From the NCBI GenBank assembly GCA_002344965.1, contig DDUU01000015.1, positions 1 through 7,210 on the forward strand: DNA of 7,210 nucleotides, given 5' to 3'. Positions 7,051 to 7,210 of this stretch are shown here, piece after piece. The notes under the pieces were generated by a model. The model saw only the letters and a list, made by a program, of their open reading frames with translations, was not told the DNA's origin and ran no database searches. This stretch comes from Candidatus Tepidiaquacellales bacterium UBA2330. Lineage in GTDB: Bacteria; Bacteroidota; Ignavibacteria; Tepidaquicellales; Tepidaquicellaceae. Positions within the stretch are counted from its first letter, which is position 1. The number at the start of each line of letters is the position of its first letter. Position numbers and translations under genes: made by a program.

Positions 7051-7111
7051 GAATTTTAGGATAATATGGATACGTTTTGGATTTTTATATATTGAATTTA
7101 TCTGATGCAAT

Positions 7112-7148
7112 AAAAATCCGTGATCAGGAACATTCTGAATCACGGATT
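7112..7148 (-). terminator. Hairpin with T-run on the minus strand, possible terminator
   Basis: AATCCGTGAT (7115-7124) is exactly complementary to ATCACGGATT (7139-7148). The stem extends by CAG (7125-7127) with CTG (7135-7137) if A7138 bulges out, leaving a 7-base loop. Read on the minus strand, the stem runs into TTTTTA (7116-7111), as expected for an intrinsic terminator of a gene entering from the right. On the plus strand the bases after the stem are AAAGGA, with no T-run, so it is a poor terminator for the kinase-oxidoreductase unit. The right arm belongs to a repeat, so the hairpin may instead be part of a dispersed repetitive element. Confidence 0.3.
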
Positions 7149-7210
7149 AAAGGATTACACGGATGTCACGGATTTTTAAAAATATTCAGTCTGAATCACG
7201 GATTAAAGGA
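7112..7210. repeat. CACGGAT-based intergenic repeat, running off the window
   Basis: A 21-base sequence at 7134-7154 (starting TCTGAATCACGG and ending ATTAAAGGA) recurs exactly at 7190-7210, a 56-base period. Between the copies the core CACGGAT appears again at 7158-7164 and 7167-7173. The reverse complement of the core is at 7116-7122. A 12-base perfect inverted repeat joins 7112-7123 with 7166-7177, so the region can fold in more than one way. I recall similar TCACGGATTACACGGAT-type sequences as common intergenic repeats in Bacteroidota-related genomes, which supports a dispersed non-coding repeat, not a unique element. The second copy reaches the last base of the window, so the full extent is unknown. 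Confidence 0.75.

Noticed and set aside
7134..7210. Two 21-base direct repeats with a 35-base spacer, superficially like a CRISPR repeat-spacer unit
   Set aside because: Only two copies are visible, the spacer itself contains further copies of the repeat core, inverted copies lie just outside, and no cas gene is present.

Overview
This window carries four complete genes, the 3' end of a fifth, and a repeat-rich right edge. The DNA is AT-rich. None of the four complete genes has a clear Shine-Dalgarno sequence; their starts sit behind A/T-rich stretches. One gene encodes an outer-membrane TonB-dependent receptor with an N-terminal carboxypeptidase-regulatory-like domain. Together these suggest a Gram-negative bacterium of the Bacteroidota/Ignavibacteriota (FCB) group. 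This is an inference, because no rRNA or other phylogenetic marker is present.

Layout. Bases 1-319 (+) hold the ATP-binding C-terminus of a sensor histidine kinase that enters from the left; its frame is interrupted by a TGA at 11-13. It converges on a two-gene minus-strand unit: a TonB-dependent receptor (3622 to 1235) followed after 17 bases by a ten-helix EamA/DMT-type transporter (1216 to 332). The two probably form an outer-membrane plus inner-membrane transport pair of unknown substrate. A 267-bp AT-rich intergenic region (3623-3889) separates this unit from a divergent plus-strand unit.

The plus-strand unit is the most interesting part. A histidine kinase with an N-terminal cyclic-nucleotide-binding-like domain (3890-5329) is followed 27 bp later by a three-part fusion (5357-7018): receiver domain, glutaredoxin/thioredoxin-like domain, and thioredoxin-reductase-like FAD/NAD(P) oxidoreductase. 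The likely logic is that the kinase phosphorylates the receiver (Asp62) and so controls a flavoenzyme directly, without a DNA-binding output. Both places where a CxxC dithiol would be expected are replaced (S-P-K-S in the Trx-like domain, G-S-A-S in the reductase domain), so the protein is unlikely to be a classical thioredoxin reductase. I recall this architecture and gene pair as a widespread but biochemically poorly understood family; it is not unique to this window.

The last 192 bases contain no gene. They hold a 7-bp tandem repeat, a hairpin, and the start of an array built on a CACGGAT motif that runs off the window.
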